Part shown: piece after piece, positions 28,801 through 35,130 of the stretch
Layout of the letters: every line of letters starts with the position of its first letter
Numbering within the stretch: position 1 is the stretch's first letter
DNA from: CAMLDH01 sp966250375
GTDB lineage: Bacteria > Pseudomonadota > Gammaproteobacteria > Burkholderiales > Burkholderiaceae_D
Assembly (NCBI GenBank): GCA_966250375.1
Contig: CBINHE010000005.1
Coordinates: forward strand, 13,737-77,736
Direction of reading: 5' to 3'
DNA length: 64,000 nt
Notes under the pieces: model-generated
Database searches by the model: none
What the model saw: only the letters and a program-made list of their open reading frames with translations
What the model was told of the DNA's origin: nothing
Translations under genes and position numbers: made by a program

Positions 28801-28995
28801 GTCGGCGCCATTATTAACATGGCGAAGAGCCTTGGACTGAAAACCATTGCCGAAGGCGTGGAAACGGCAGGACAACTGGCATTCCTGCGCGAACAGGGCT
28901 GCGATGAGATGCAGGGCTATTACTACAGCAAGCCACTGCCGGCTGACCAGTTCGAGGTGTTTGCGCGGTCAAAGGTCGCTGAGAGCCTGCTCTAA
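25855..28995 (+). CDS. Membrane GAF-PAS-GGDEF-EAL cyclic-di-GMP signalling protein
   Basis: About 1046 residues. Transmembrane helices at about 17-34 and 215-238 enclose a periplasmic helical sensor domain; then a HAMP-like linker, GAF (about 318-472), PAS (about 485-602), GGDEF (RLGGDEFIFLL near 693) and EAL (GAEALLRW near 821). Both catalytic motifs are intact, so the protein could make and degrade cyclic-di-GMP, with one activity usually dominant. Start: ATG 25846 is too close to GGGAGA (25839-25844), so ATG 25855 is chosen; the frame is open to 25810. Nothing in the neighbourhood shows its signal or target. Confidence 0.88.
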   Translation: MRNSNSNLSRLSLHRWLTLGIFIVFAATLVVYTWAEKQINRANALRQQSFFLANELRQSSDDLTRMVRTYVVTGDSIYKRKYEEILDIRDGKKPRPVNDQNIYWDLVLADDQRPRPAEPVPPLLELMRQTSFTEEELAKLVEAKTNSDALTRIEFAAMALIESANPPTEANRAKAIHMLHDAAYHQAKSDIMRPISQFHRMADQRTLEAIHAAQACATWMRLTFTLFGLLLLPLLWSARRALHAILGGSVNELHARIARLGSGDFSSAIPFAPGMENSVLGWLSETKINLARIDAQRKDAEARNQRINQLYAALSQCNQAIVRCTSETELFAQACRVVVDFGGMKMAWIGVLDEKSNQVRPIASFGSGTEYLDGLQISVNADDPSGRGPTGTAFRENRPFWCQDFQHDTASEAWHERGAQFRWSASAALPLHRDNVVKLVFNLYADVTNAFDEEVRNLLVEMAADIDYALKSFAREAQREQAEEALRESEQRLRTIIETEPECINVLDSDGRLLEMNAAGLAMFEADSLEEAQQHNLVDFLLPEYRDSFIALHRRVIRGESGILEFEIKGLGGTQRWLEIFAAPMRSTNGKTIMLLGITRDITARKEAEERIQYLAHFDALTGLPNRAQLDDRAKYAISLAQRSQGPVALMLLDLDHFKDINDTLGHSIGDVLLIELARRLRLALREEDMVSRLGGDEFIFLLHDTDARGAAQVAQTLLDVIAAPYRIEHYDLNVSGSIGIALYPDDGTDLETLSKSADAAMYHVKQEGRHGYRFFTAEMQVRSARHLQLVNALRQALERDQLEVHYQPQVSMQDGCIIGAEALLRWTHPELGSVSPAEFIPAAEDSGLILPIGEWVLRRAARQAKSWMQDGLAPLIMAVNLSAVQFRHSDLPNLVTRILDEEGLPPEYLELELTEGVAMHDPQGAIAMMNNLHERGVRMSIDDFGTGYSSLSHLKKFKVYKLKIDQSFVRDISTDPEDRAIVGAIINMAKSLGLKTIAEGVETAGQLAFLREQGCDEMQGYYYSKPLPADQFEVFARSKVAESLL

Positions 28996-29265
28996 AGCGA
29001 ATTGCCGAGGACGGTATTGATGCGATCCCCGCGCCAATACCGTCGTGGCGGCATCTATGCGCGGCGCGCGTGCCTGCCACTGATTCGCAAAACGCTATAG
29101 TGCCTTCAACCATAAATTCTGATACGACTGACGCAAGAAGCCGAACACTTGCGCTGCAGCGTGTTGACCAGCGTTGCCGAACTCACCAAAGCCATCAAGG
29201 AATACAACGCAGCAGTGCGGCCGGTACGGCCAGCAAAATTGCCTGACTTATTGCTGCGCGGGTCC
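28996..29265. other. Intergenic, nothing recognised
   Basis: About 270 bases between the GGDEF/EAL gene and the GNAT gene. A short plus-strand frame (29149 onwards) has no recognisable family. Confidence 0.5.
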
Positions 29266-29715
29266 TTACGATGCTTCTTCGGCAAAACGAGCACGAGGAT
29301 ACAGATGCTGCTGCTCGCTTCTGTGCATGCGGTAATGCAGATAACCGTCGGAGCGGCCTACTTCCATGAAACCGACTCTTTCAGCCAGGCGAATCGCTCT
29401 AGTGTTGCTCTCTTCGATACTCGTGAACAGCGTCTCCCTGGTCTGGAAAAATAGGGCGAGTGCCTGGCGGGCGATCGCGCGGGGATTCCATCTTCCCTGC
29501 CAATCTGGAGCGAGATCGATGTGAAGTCGATTGCCGTTGAGGGGCACGACACCGATCAGGTTTTCGTCTTCGAATATCCCGAATATAGTCCACCCGTGCA
29601 ATAACTTTTCCACGTCTTTCACTGTAGTACCGCGGGGAACATGCGGGTTGTTCCGCATGTTCCAGTAAATTATGGGCGCACATAGTGCAGCGGTTGCGGG
29701 CAGTAGCCTGATCAT
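29266..29715 (-). CDS. GNAT-like acetyltransferase (hypothetical)
   Basis: A 149-residue protein. The central GRWNPRAIARQALALFF and the later FTSIEESNTRAIRLAERVGF correspond to the acetyl-CoA binding loop and the NxxAxRxxExxGF end of GNAT enzymes, of the type often seen in phage genomes. The ribosome site GGAGGGGAG is strong. It lies about 95 bases downstream of the acidic cysteine-free gene in the same direction, so both could be on one transcript. Substrate unknown; the N-terminus is weakly conserved. Confidence 0.6.
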   Translation of the reverse strand: MIRLLPATAALCAPIIYWNMRNNPHVPRGTTVKDVEKLLHGWTIFGIFEDENLIGVVPLNGNRLHIDLAPDWQGRWNPRAIARQALALFFQTRETLFTSIEESNTRAIRLAERVGFMEVGRSDGYLHYRMHRSEQQHLYPRARFAEEAS

Positions 29716-29767
29716 GTTCGCTCCCCTCCATCAATAAATATCCTCGCAGTAAAAGGCTACTGCACAA

Positions 29768-29795
29768 CACAAACCGCCCGAGGGCGGTCCTCCTG
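29768..29795 (-). terminator. Hairpin between the acidic gene and the GNAT gene
   Basis: ACCGCCCTCGGGCGGT on the minus strand is followed by TTGTGTTGTG. The stem is strong and the U-run poor, so partial termination is possible. Confidence 0.4.
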
Positions 29796-29810
29796 CGGTA
29801 GAGGAACCTA

Positions 29811-30152
29811 TTAGAAAGGGTTCATTGGGTTGTTAGGAATATAGGTGTTAGGAGGAATATAGGTGTTAGGAGTAGAGGGGTTAGGAGGAGGGGTATCCGT
29901 CGGCAAGACAGGTGGCTGACCCATGCTCCCTAAATCCCCGAGACTCACACTTTTTAATATCGATTCCACATCATTTGTGATCTGATCGGGGTTGAAATCC
30001 CCGAGCTTCGTATCGAATTGCGATAATGCATCATTTGTGATCTTGTCCATATCCTCCATGGAAAGTTCGGGGATGTCGGGCATCGCTGGCGGGATGAGGC
30101 CAAAAGTGAATACACTCCCGACGTTTTGAAAAAAGTCTCCAACGGCACTCAT
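29811..30152 (-). CDS. Small acidic cysteine-free protein, candidate HrpL-regulated secreted protein
   Basis: A 113-residue protein starting MSAVGDFFQNVGSVFTFGLI at ATG 30152 with AGGAG eight bases upstream; an upstream extension to 30197 lacks a ribosome site. It contains no cysteine, is acidic in the middle (PELSMEDMDKITNDALSQFD), and ends in a Pro/Asn/Thr-rich tail with the repeat PNTYIP written three times in DNA repeats. Absence of cysteine, low pI and a flexible tail are features of harpins and T3SS helper proteins, but a phage structural protein is also possible. A HrpL-type box lies about 200 bases upstream with no other gene in between. I do not recognise a family. Confidence 0.6.
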   Translation of the reverse strand: MSAVGDFFQNVGSVFTFGLIPPAMPDIPELSMEDMDKITNDALSQFDTKLGDFNPDQITNDVESILKSVSLGDLGSMGQPPVLPTDTPPPNPSTPNTYIPPNTYIPNNPMNPF

Positions 30153-30584
30153 GAAATATCTCCTCAGTAAAATCGGTCCAATTGTCCAATTGTCCAATTA
30201 TTCAGCTATTGAACATGCTCGCCTCTTGTAGAACACATATGAGGGGCGAAAGCGAAAAACCGCAACTCCACGGTATACGCCACAGTTCTCCAGTTTGCGT
30301 TAGCCAGCACCGAAGAAATGTAACAAAACGATCATCGCAAGCCTCTCATACTTATGTGGCATGAGGAAAGTATTGGTTCCATTCATTCTGAGAGGCTTTT
30401 GCGGTGTGCAGTCAGACTCGTAGCGAAGAAGGGAACTACGGCGAATACGGTGCTGGAGTTTGCATGAAGTGGTTGCCCGTCATGCCGAAATTGCTTTTTT
30501 TGAAACTTATGTGAAGAAGTGTTTGAGCGAGTGCTTCGCACTCTGAGTGACAGCCATCCTGTTACACCTGTGACATGCACCTCA
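30153..30584. other. Intergenic region with hrp box
   Basis: 432 bases without a credible gene. It holds the hrp box (30353-30380), a tandem ATTGGACAA repeat near 30175-30200, and an inverted repeat AAGCCTCTCA/TGAGAGGCTT (30339-30348, 30389-30398) that encloses the hrp box. Confidence 0.6.
30353..30380 (-). promoter_or_regulatory. HrpL-type hrp box upstream of the acidic cysteine-free gene
   Basis: On the minus strand TGGAACC, 15 bases, CCACATA: a full match to GGAACC-N15/16-CCACNNA. The next good reading frame on that strand begins at 30152, leaving a leader of roughly 190 bases. Confidence 0.7.
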
Positions 30585-31223
30585 TCAAGAGCGCCCCAAC
30601 TGCGCTACTGCGTCCGCCATCACCGTTGCATTCGTATCGCCGATCTCACGCAATCCTCCTGCGACACCTGCGCGATCCATTTCAGACCGGTTTTGACTGA
30701 CCTTCCATTTGCCGATCAGCTTCGCAATCGGTACCTCAATCACGACAATCGCTGGCAGCAGCTTTTCAATGAAATCGCCCGGCGCATCCGCCAACATCCA
30801 CGGCGCTGGCTGCGTTGCTTCAAATCGATTCGTCAACCGCTCGAGCAAACCACGCAACCGCACCGGATCTTCAACAACCTGCATCGCACCATACGCATGA
30901 ACCACCATGTAGTTATAGGTGGGCACCACCTTTCCGTTTTCCTGCTTGCTCGCATACCACGACGGCGAAATATACGACTGCGCCCCCTGGAACACGATGA
31001 GCGCATCAACATCGGGTGAGAAATCTCGCCAGACCGGATTGCCGCGTGCGACATGCGTGCGCAGGGTACCGAATGGCGCCGGATCGGGGTCGAGTTCGAA
31101 CGGGATATGGTTCGCGTTCAATCCATCGGCATCCAGCGTGACGAGCATGCCAAACGGATGTGCATGAATCAGATCGTGCAGCACGTCGATGCGCTTCTCT
31201 TCAAAATGCGATGGTACGTACAT
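30585..31223 (-). CDS. FMN-binding PaiB-family protein
   Basis: A 212-residue protein of the PaiB/FMN-binding split-barrel family (MYVPSHFEEKR, HPFGMLVTL, NHIPFELD, YISPSWYASK, VPTYNYMVVHAYG). Members were first described as negative regulators in Bacillus but are often linked to GNAT genes and stress responses; the true activity is uncertain. ATG 31223 has AAGGA seven bases upstream; the longer frame to 31277 is rejected. It is the last gene of a GNAT-OsmC-PaiB operon, with gaps of about 50 bases. Confidence 0.88.
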   Translation of the reverse strand: MYVPSHFEEKRIDVLHDLIHAHPFGMLVTLDADGLNANHIPFELDPDPAPFGTLRTHVARGNPVWRDFSPDVDALIVFQGAQSYISPSWYASKQENGKVVPTYNYMVVHAYGAMQVVEDPVRLRGLLERLTNRFEATQPAPWMLADAPGDFIEKLLPAIVVIEVPIAKLIGKWKVSQNRSEMDRAGVAGGLREIGDTNATVMADAVAQLGRS

Positions 31224-31273
31224 TTTATTTTCCTTATCAAACGTTTTAATCGGCACCAAAAACCGGATACGAA

Positions 31274-31741
31274 TCAATCTTCCCGAGGTGCCACAACCAC
31301 GTCAGCTTTAATCGAGTTCGCGATATAGCATTGATCGGAGGATTCATGATGCATGACATCCAACTCGTCAGGCGTTGGTTGATGCTCACCCGAAAACACG
31401 ATTTTCGGCCGCAAAGTAATGCGCGTGATCGCCATTTTTCCATCGCTGTTTTTTCCCATCGCGCCAATCGCCCTGTCCACATAACTATCGATGACAAAAC
31501 CGCGCTTGCCAGCGATGTTCAGGAAAAACAGCATATGGCAACTGGAAACGGCCGCCACCAGTGCTTCCTCCGGATCGACATTGGCGGCCGCCGACATCGG
31601 TAGCGGAACGATCAACGGCGACGACGATGCAGGTATCCGCAAGCCGCCGTCAAACACCCATTCGTGCGCGCGGCTATAGCGGTTGTCGACAAAGCCCTGA
31701 GCACCTCTGCTCCAGGAGACGGTCGCTTCGTAGGTATGCAT
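31274..31741 (-). CDS. OsmC/Ohr-family peroxidase-like protein
   Basis: A 155-residue OsmC-family protein. The two reactive cysteines are in SSCHMLFFL and DQCYIANSI, consistent with thiol-dependent hydroperoxide reduction in the cytoplasm. The opening MHTYEATVSWSRG at 31741 has an AAGGA ribosome site; the frame is open 17 codons upstream without one. Middle gene of the GNAT-OsmC-PaiB operon. Confidence 0.88.
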   Translation of the reverse strand: MHTYEATVSWSRGAQGFVDNRYSRAHEWVFDGGLRIPASSSPLIVPLPMSAAANVDPEEALVAAVSSCHMLFFLNIAGKRGFVIDSYVDRAIGAMGKNSDGKMAITRITLRPKIVFSGEHQPTPDELDVMHHESSDQCYIANSIKADVVVAPRED

Positions 31742-31788
31742 GATTTTCCTTTCCATATTCTCAATCACGGAGGGCAAGCTGGATCGAT

Positions 31789-32196
31789 TCAAGCGGTTCG
31801 TTTCATGATCCAGCCATTGGAAACCGCTTCAAATCCGACCTTCGGGTAGTACTCCATCGCCTCCGGCGCTGCCAACAGAAGCAACATCGATTGTTCACCA
31901 ATGCCCGCGCGAACACGTTGAATCAACTCTTCGCCAATGCCTCGCTTCTGATAATTTTTATCTACCGCCAAGTCTGAGAGGTAACAGCAATAACTGAAGT
32001 CAGTCAACGCACGCGCAACACCGACCAGCCGCTCTCCGTCCCATGCCGTCACGATCAGGTTCGCATGCTTCAACATGGTCGCCATCCGATCCAAGTCATC
32101 GACCGGACGCCGAATCCCCGAATTGCGAAATACTTCGGCCAATTGCGCGGCCGAAATATTGCCGTCATTTTTATAGGTTATATGACATAAGTGCAT
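31789..32196 (-). CDS. GNAT-family N-acetyltransferase
   Basis: A 135-residue GNAT enzyme with the acetyl-CoA motif DLAVDKNYQKRGIGEELIQR and the C-terminal YYPKVGFEAV block. Such short GNATs acetylate small molecules or protein termini; the substrate is unknown. First gene of an apparent operon with the OsmC and PaiB-like genes; GNAT-PaiB pairing recalls the paiAB operon of Bacillus. Confidence 0.88.
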   Translation of the reverse strand: MHLCHITYKNDGNISAAQLAEVFRNSGIRRPVDDLDRMATMLKHANLIVTAWDGERLVGVARALTDFSYCCYLSDLAVDKNYQKRGIGEELIQRVRAGIGEQSMLLLLAAPEAMEYYPKVGFEAVSNGWIMKRTA

Positions 32197-32318
32197 GTTC
32201 TGACTCTCGTAGTGAAATCAAAACCAAGTCTAGCGTTTAATGCGCCATCTATGGTGCATCCTGTGTCAGGGAGGGTACTATTTTCCAGTTTAAATTAGGT
32301 TACCTTGTGGTGCCGTTA

Positions 32319-32475
32319 TACCAATCCTCGTAAAAAAACATGACAGTTAAATCGCGTCTTTTTCCGTCTGGCGGTGTTGTTCGTCGTTGCCATAGCTCGC
32401 TATGGCGCCTCCTCTCGCCTTGCCAGACGAAAAAATCCATCGATTTTCCTGTCACGTTTTTTACGAGGATTGGTA
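32319..32475. repeat. Large inverted repeat with shared core, copy 3
   Basis: Arms TACCAATCCTCGTAAAAAA and TTTTTTACGAGGATTGGTA, then ATGACAG/CTGTCA and TTTTTCCGTCTGGC/GCCAGACGAAAAA pair around a core (GTTGTTCGTCGTTGCC, ATAGCTCGCTAT, GCCTCCTCTCGCCTTG) shared with the copies at 10593 and 20004. Confidence 0.78.
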
Positions 32476-32537
32476 TTAGGGCCTGCGCAGTAATAAGTCA
32501 GGTAATTTGGCGGTCGTAGCGGGATGCTATGCAAGGC

Positions 32538-32583
32538 GGTGAAGCAGGGGTTTCGTGGGACACTGCCCCACGCCTGCGGCTTG
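32538..32583 (+). repeat. Twin-hairpin dispersed repeat, copy D (truncated)
   Basis: GGTGAAGCAGGGGTTTCG followed by the stem CGTGGGACA/TGCCCCACG and CCTGCGG; the second stem is missing because the repeat runs into the aminotransferase-like remnant. Confidence 0.7.
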
Positions 32584-32762
32584 AAAATGGCACCGAGGTG
32601 CGCGCGCTATCGGGACTCCACGCAACTGAAATGAGCGCGGTCTTGCGGCCCCGAACGCCGTCGGGACTGGTGCTCGGATTTACAGCCACTCCCAATGAGG
32701 AAATCAAGCGCGGGGTTGTAAGGCTGCGCGAGGTCTTGAAGGGATTGCCGGGTGGCGTCTAA
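32583..32762 (+). pseudogene. C-terminal remnant of a MocR-type aminotransferase-like regulator
   Basis: About 60 codons ending PSGLVLGFTATPNEEIKRGV and RLREVLKGL resemble the C-terminal end of PLP-dependent GntR/MocR regulators (GLxLGFAxxxxxEIxxGVxxLxxAL). The DNA-binding and PLP-binding parts are absent, and the 5' side is repeat DNA. The stop overlaps the end of the convergent CoA-transferase gene by four bases. Confidence 0.45.
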
Positions 32763-34003
32763 ATTACATTGTCGCGCCGTAATTGCGCGATTTGGGCCTC
32801 ATCATATCCAAGCGCCTGCAACACTTGATCGTTATGCTCTCCCAAGGTCGGTCCCAGCCATTTGGTTTCTCCAGGCGTTGCGGACAATTTGGGCGTAATC
32901 GCCGGCAGCTTGATCGGCGTGCCATCCGCGAATGCATGTTGTTCAAACATGTTGCGCGCCAGAAACTGCGGGTCCGTCATCATATCGCGCACCGAATAAA
33001 TCTTGCTGACCGGGACATCCGCCACTTTCAACACTTCAAGTGCGCTATCGATCGATTGCGTATCACACCATGCCTGAATCGCGGCATCGATTTCCGCCGT
33101 GCGTGGCACCCGCCCGTCGTTGCGTGCAAGCTGCGGGTCGTTTGCCATATCGTCGCGGCCAATCGCAACCATCAGCCGCTTGAAAATTGCATCGCCATTG
33201 CCGGCGATGACAATGTTGCCGCCTTCGCAGGTCGTGTAGGTGTTGGAGGGCACAATCCCCGGCAGCGCGCCGCCGGTCCGCTCGCGCACCACGCCGGCGT
33301 GGTCGTATTCGGGCACCAGCGATTCCATCATGTTAAACACCGCCTCATACAACGCAACATCCACCATCTGCCCCTGCCCGGCGACACAGTCTTCACCCGT
33401 CTTGCCGTTCCAGCGGCCGCCGGTCGCATCGCGATGACGCAATGCCATCATTGCGCCGATCACGCCATGCAAGGCCGCCACTGAATCGCCGATCGAGATG
33501 CCGATGCGCATCGGCGGCCGATCGGGATGACCGGAGACATAGCGCATGCCGCCCATCGATTCGCCGATCGCGCCGAATCCCGGCAAATCCTTCAAAGGAC
33601 CGGTCTGGCCGTAACCCGACAGACGCACCATGATGGTCGCGGGGTTTTGCGCTTTCAGGTGTTCGTAGCCGAGGTTCCATTTTTCCAGCACGCCGGGACG
33701 GTAGTTCTCGATGATGATGTCCGCCTCCAGTGCCAGTTGTTTCGCGATCGCCTGTCCGCGCGGGTCTTTCATGTTGAGTGTGACGCTCTTCTTGTTACGC
33801 GCCTGTACCGACCACCACAAGGATGTACCGTCCTTCAGCACGCGCCATTGGCGGATCGGATCGCCGCCGTCCGGCGATTCGATCTTGATCACTTCGGCGC
33901 CGAATTCGGCCAGCATGCGTGAGCAAAACGGCCCGGCGATCAGGGTGCCGAGTTCCAGGACTTTGATGCCGGCCAATGCACCGGATGCTGCTGATTTTTT
34001 CAT
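32759..34003 (-). CDS. CaiB/BaiF family (class III) CoA-transferase
   Basis: A 414-residue class III CoA-transferase (LAGIKVLELGTLIAGPFCSR, VIKIESPDGGDPIRQWR, NKKSVTLNMKDPRG, VRLSGYGQTGPLKDLPGFG). The catalytic aspartate is expected in GISIGDSVAALHGV. It moves CoA between organic acids; the acids cannot be told from sequence, and the nearby aidB-type gene is not obviously linked. Downstream of recR on the same strand with a 39-base gap. Confidence 0.9.
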   Translation of the reverse strand: MKKSAASGALAGIKVLELGTLIAGPFCSRMLAEFGAEVIKIESPDGGDPIRQWRVLKDGTSLWWSVQARNKKSVTLNMKDPRGQAIAKQLALEADIIIENYRPGVLEKWNLGYEHLKAQNPATIMVRLSGYGQTGPLKDLPGFGAIGESMGGMRYVSGHPDRPPMRIGISIGDSVAALHGVIGAMMALRHRDATGGRWNGKTGEDCVAGQGQMVDVALYEAVFNMMESLVPEYDHAGVVRERTGGALPGIVPSNTYTTCEGGNIVIAGNGDAIFKRLMVAIGRDDMANDPQLARNDGRVPRTAEIDAAIQAWCDTQSIDSALEVLKVADVPVSKIYSVRDMMTDPQFLARNMFEQHAFADGTPIKLPAITPKLSATPGETKWLGPTLGEHNDQVLQALGYDEAQIAQLRRDNVI

Positions 34004-34042
34004 GGTCTTATTCAGGCGGTGGCAATTCAGTACAGATGAAAT

Positions 34043-34639
34043 TCATGTCGAACGGCGGTCCAGCATCGCGCGCGCAATCGTGCCGGCATCGACGTATTCC
34101 AGCTCGCCGCCGACCGGCACGCCGCGCGCCAGACGGCTGACATTCAAGCCGCGCGCTTTCAGCGTCTCGCTGATGTAATGCGCGGTCGCTTCACCTTCAT
34201 TGGTGAAATTGGTGGCCAGCACCACTTCCTTGACCACGCCATCCATGGCACGTGCGATCAATTTTTCCAAGTGGATGTCTTTGGGTCCGATGCCATCCAG
34301 CGGCGACAAATGACCCATCAGAATGAAATACAGTCCCTTGTAGGTAAGCGTTTGCTCGATCATCAACTGGTCAGCCGGTGTCTCGACCACGCACAGCAAG
34401 GACGTGTCGCGTTCCGGGTCCAGGCAGGTTTCGCACACCGCATTTTCGGTGAAGGTGTTGCACTTCGCGCAGTGATGGATTTGCTCGACCGCTTGCGTTA
34501 GCGCCCGTCCGAGCATGGCGGCCCCTTCCCGATCATGTTGCATCAGGTGATACGCCATGCGCTGCGCGGATTTCGGTCCGACACCAGGCAGACGGCGCAA
34601 TGCTTCGGTAAGAAAGTCGAGACTGGAGGGTGATTTCAC
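34043..34639 (-). CDS. recR: Recombination protein RecR
   Basis: A 198-residue RecR with an N-terminal helix-hairpin-helix ([19 protein letters not shown]), a C4 zinc finger ([16 protein letters not shown]) and a Toprim domain ([17 protein letters not shown]). It acts with RecFO to load RecA at gaps. The dnaX-ebfC-recR order is the standard bacterial operon. Confidence 0.96.
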   Translation of the reverse strand: MKSPSSLDFLTEALRRLPGVGPKSAQRMAYHLMQHDREGAAMLGRALTQAVEQIHHCAKCNTFTENAVCETCLDPERDTSLLCVVETPADQLMIEQTLTYKGLYFILMGHLSPLDGIGPKDIHLEKLIARAMDGVVKEVVLATNFTNEGEATAHYISETLKARGLNVSRLARGVPVGGELEYVDAGTIARAMLDRRST

Positions 34640-34650
34640 TTTGAATTTGC

Positions 34651-34709
34651 AGGGGGCATCGCGATGCGCCGGATATTTTGACGCATGCGGCGCATCGCAA
34701 TGCGCCTAC
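34651..34709. repeat. REP/BIME-like pair, second locus
   Basis: GGGGGCATCGCGATGCGCCG (from 34652) and CGGCGCATCGCAATGCGCCT (34688-34707) are inverted, diverged copies of the unit at 1169-1314. They sit between ebfC and recR, inside the operon. Confidence 0.7.
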
Positions 34710-34727
34710 TTCCTTTTTGATTGATGC

Positions 34728-35054
34728 TTAGAATGGCATTTTAAAACCGGCAGGCAACGGCATGCCGGCCGTGATACCCGCCATTTTTTCTTGCGAGGTG
34801 GCTTCCGCCTTGCGTACCGCATCATTGAACGCGGCGGCGACCAGATCTTCCAGCATGTCCTTGTCGTCGCTCAGCAGCGATGGATCAATCGAAATACGCT
34901 TGACGTCGTTCTTGCAGGTCATGACGACCTTTACCAAGCCGGCGCCGGATTGGCCTTCCACTTCGATCGATGCAAGTTGGTCCTGCATCTTTTTCATGTT
35001 GTCTTGCATCGCCTGCGCTTGCTTCATCAGGCCTGCTAATTGGTTCTTCATCAT
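34728..35054 (-). CDS. ebfC: YbaB/EbfC nucleoid-associated protein
   Basis: A 108-residue YbaB/EbfC-family DNA-binding protein ([39 protein letters not shown]). It forms dimers with a tweezer-like shape that bind DNA. GAGGAG seven to ten bases before a double ATG fixes the start. It lies between dnaX and recR as in most proteobacteria. Confidence 0.93.
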   Translation of the reverse strand: MMKNQLAGLMKQAQAMQDNMKKMQDQLASIEVEGQSGAGLVKVVMTCKNDVKRISIDPSLLSDDKDMLEDLVAAAFNDAVRKAEATSQEKMAGITAGMPLPAGFKMPF

Positions 35055-35130
35055 GGTGATACTCCTCTTTTCTAAAATGTTAAGGGGCAGAGCAACTTGG
35101 TTAGCTTCGCAAACTCTGTCCCGCAGTTAA

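Larger units (their letters stand above)
32197..32758. other. Repeats and remnant between GNAT and CoA-transferase genes
   Basis: No intact gene. The stretch holds the large inverted repeat 3, the truncated twin-hairpin copy D and the MocR-like remnant. Confidence 0.7.

Noticed and set aside
29800..29830. Another GGAACC site on the plus strand
   Set aside because: GGAACC occurs but there is no CCAC 15 or 16 bases later.
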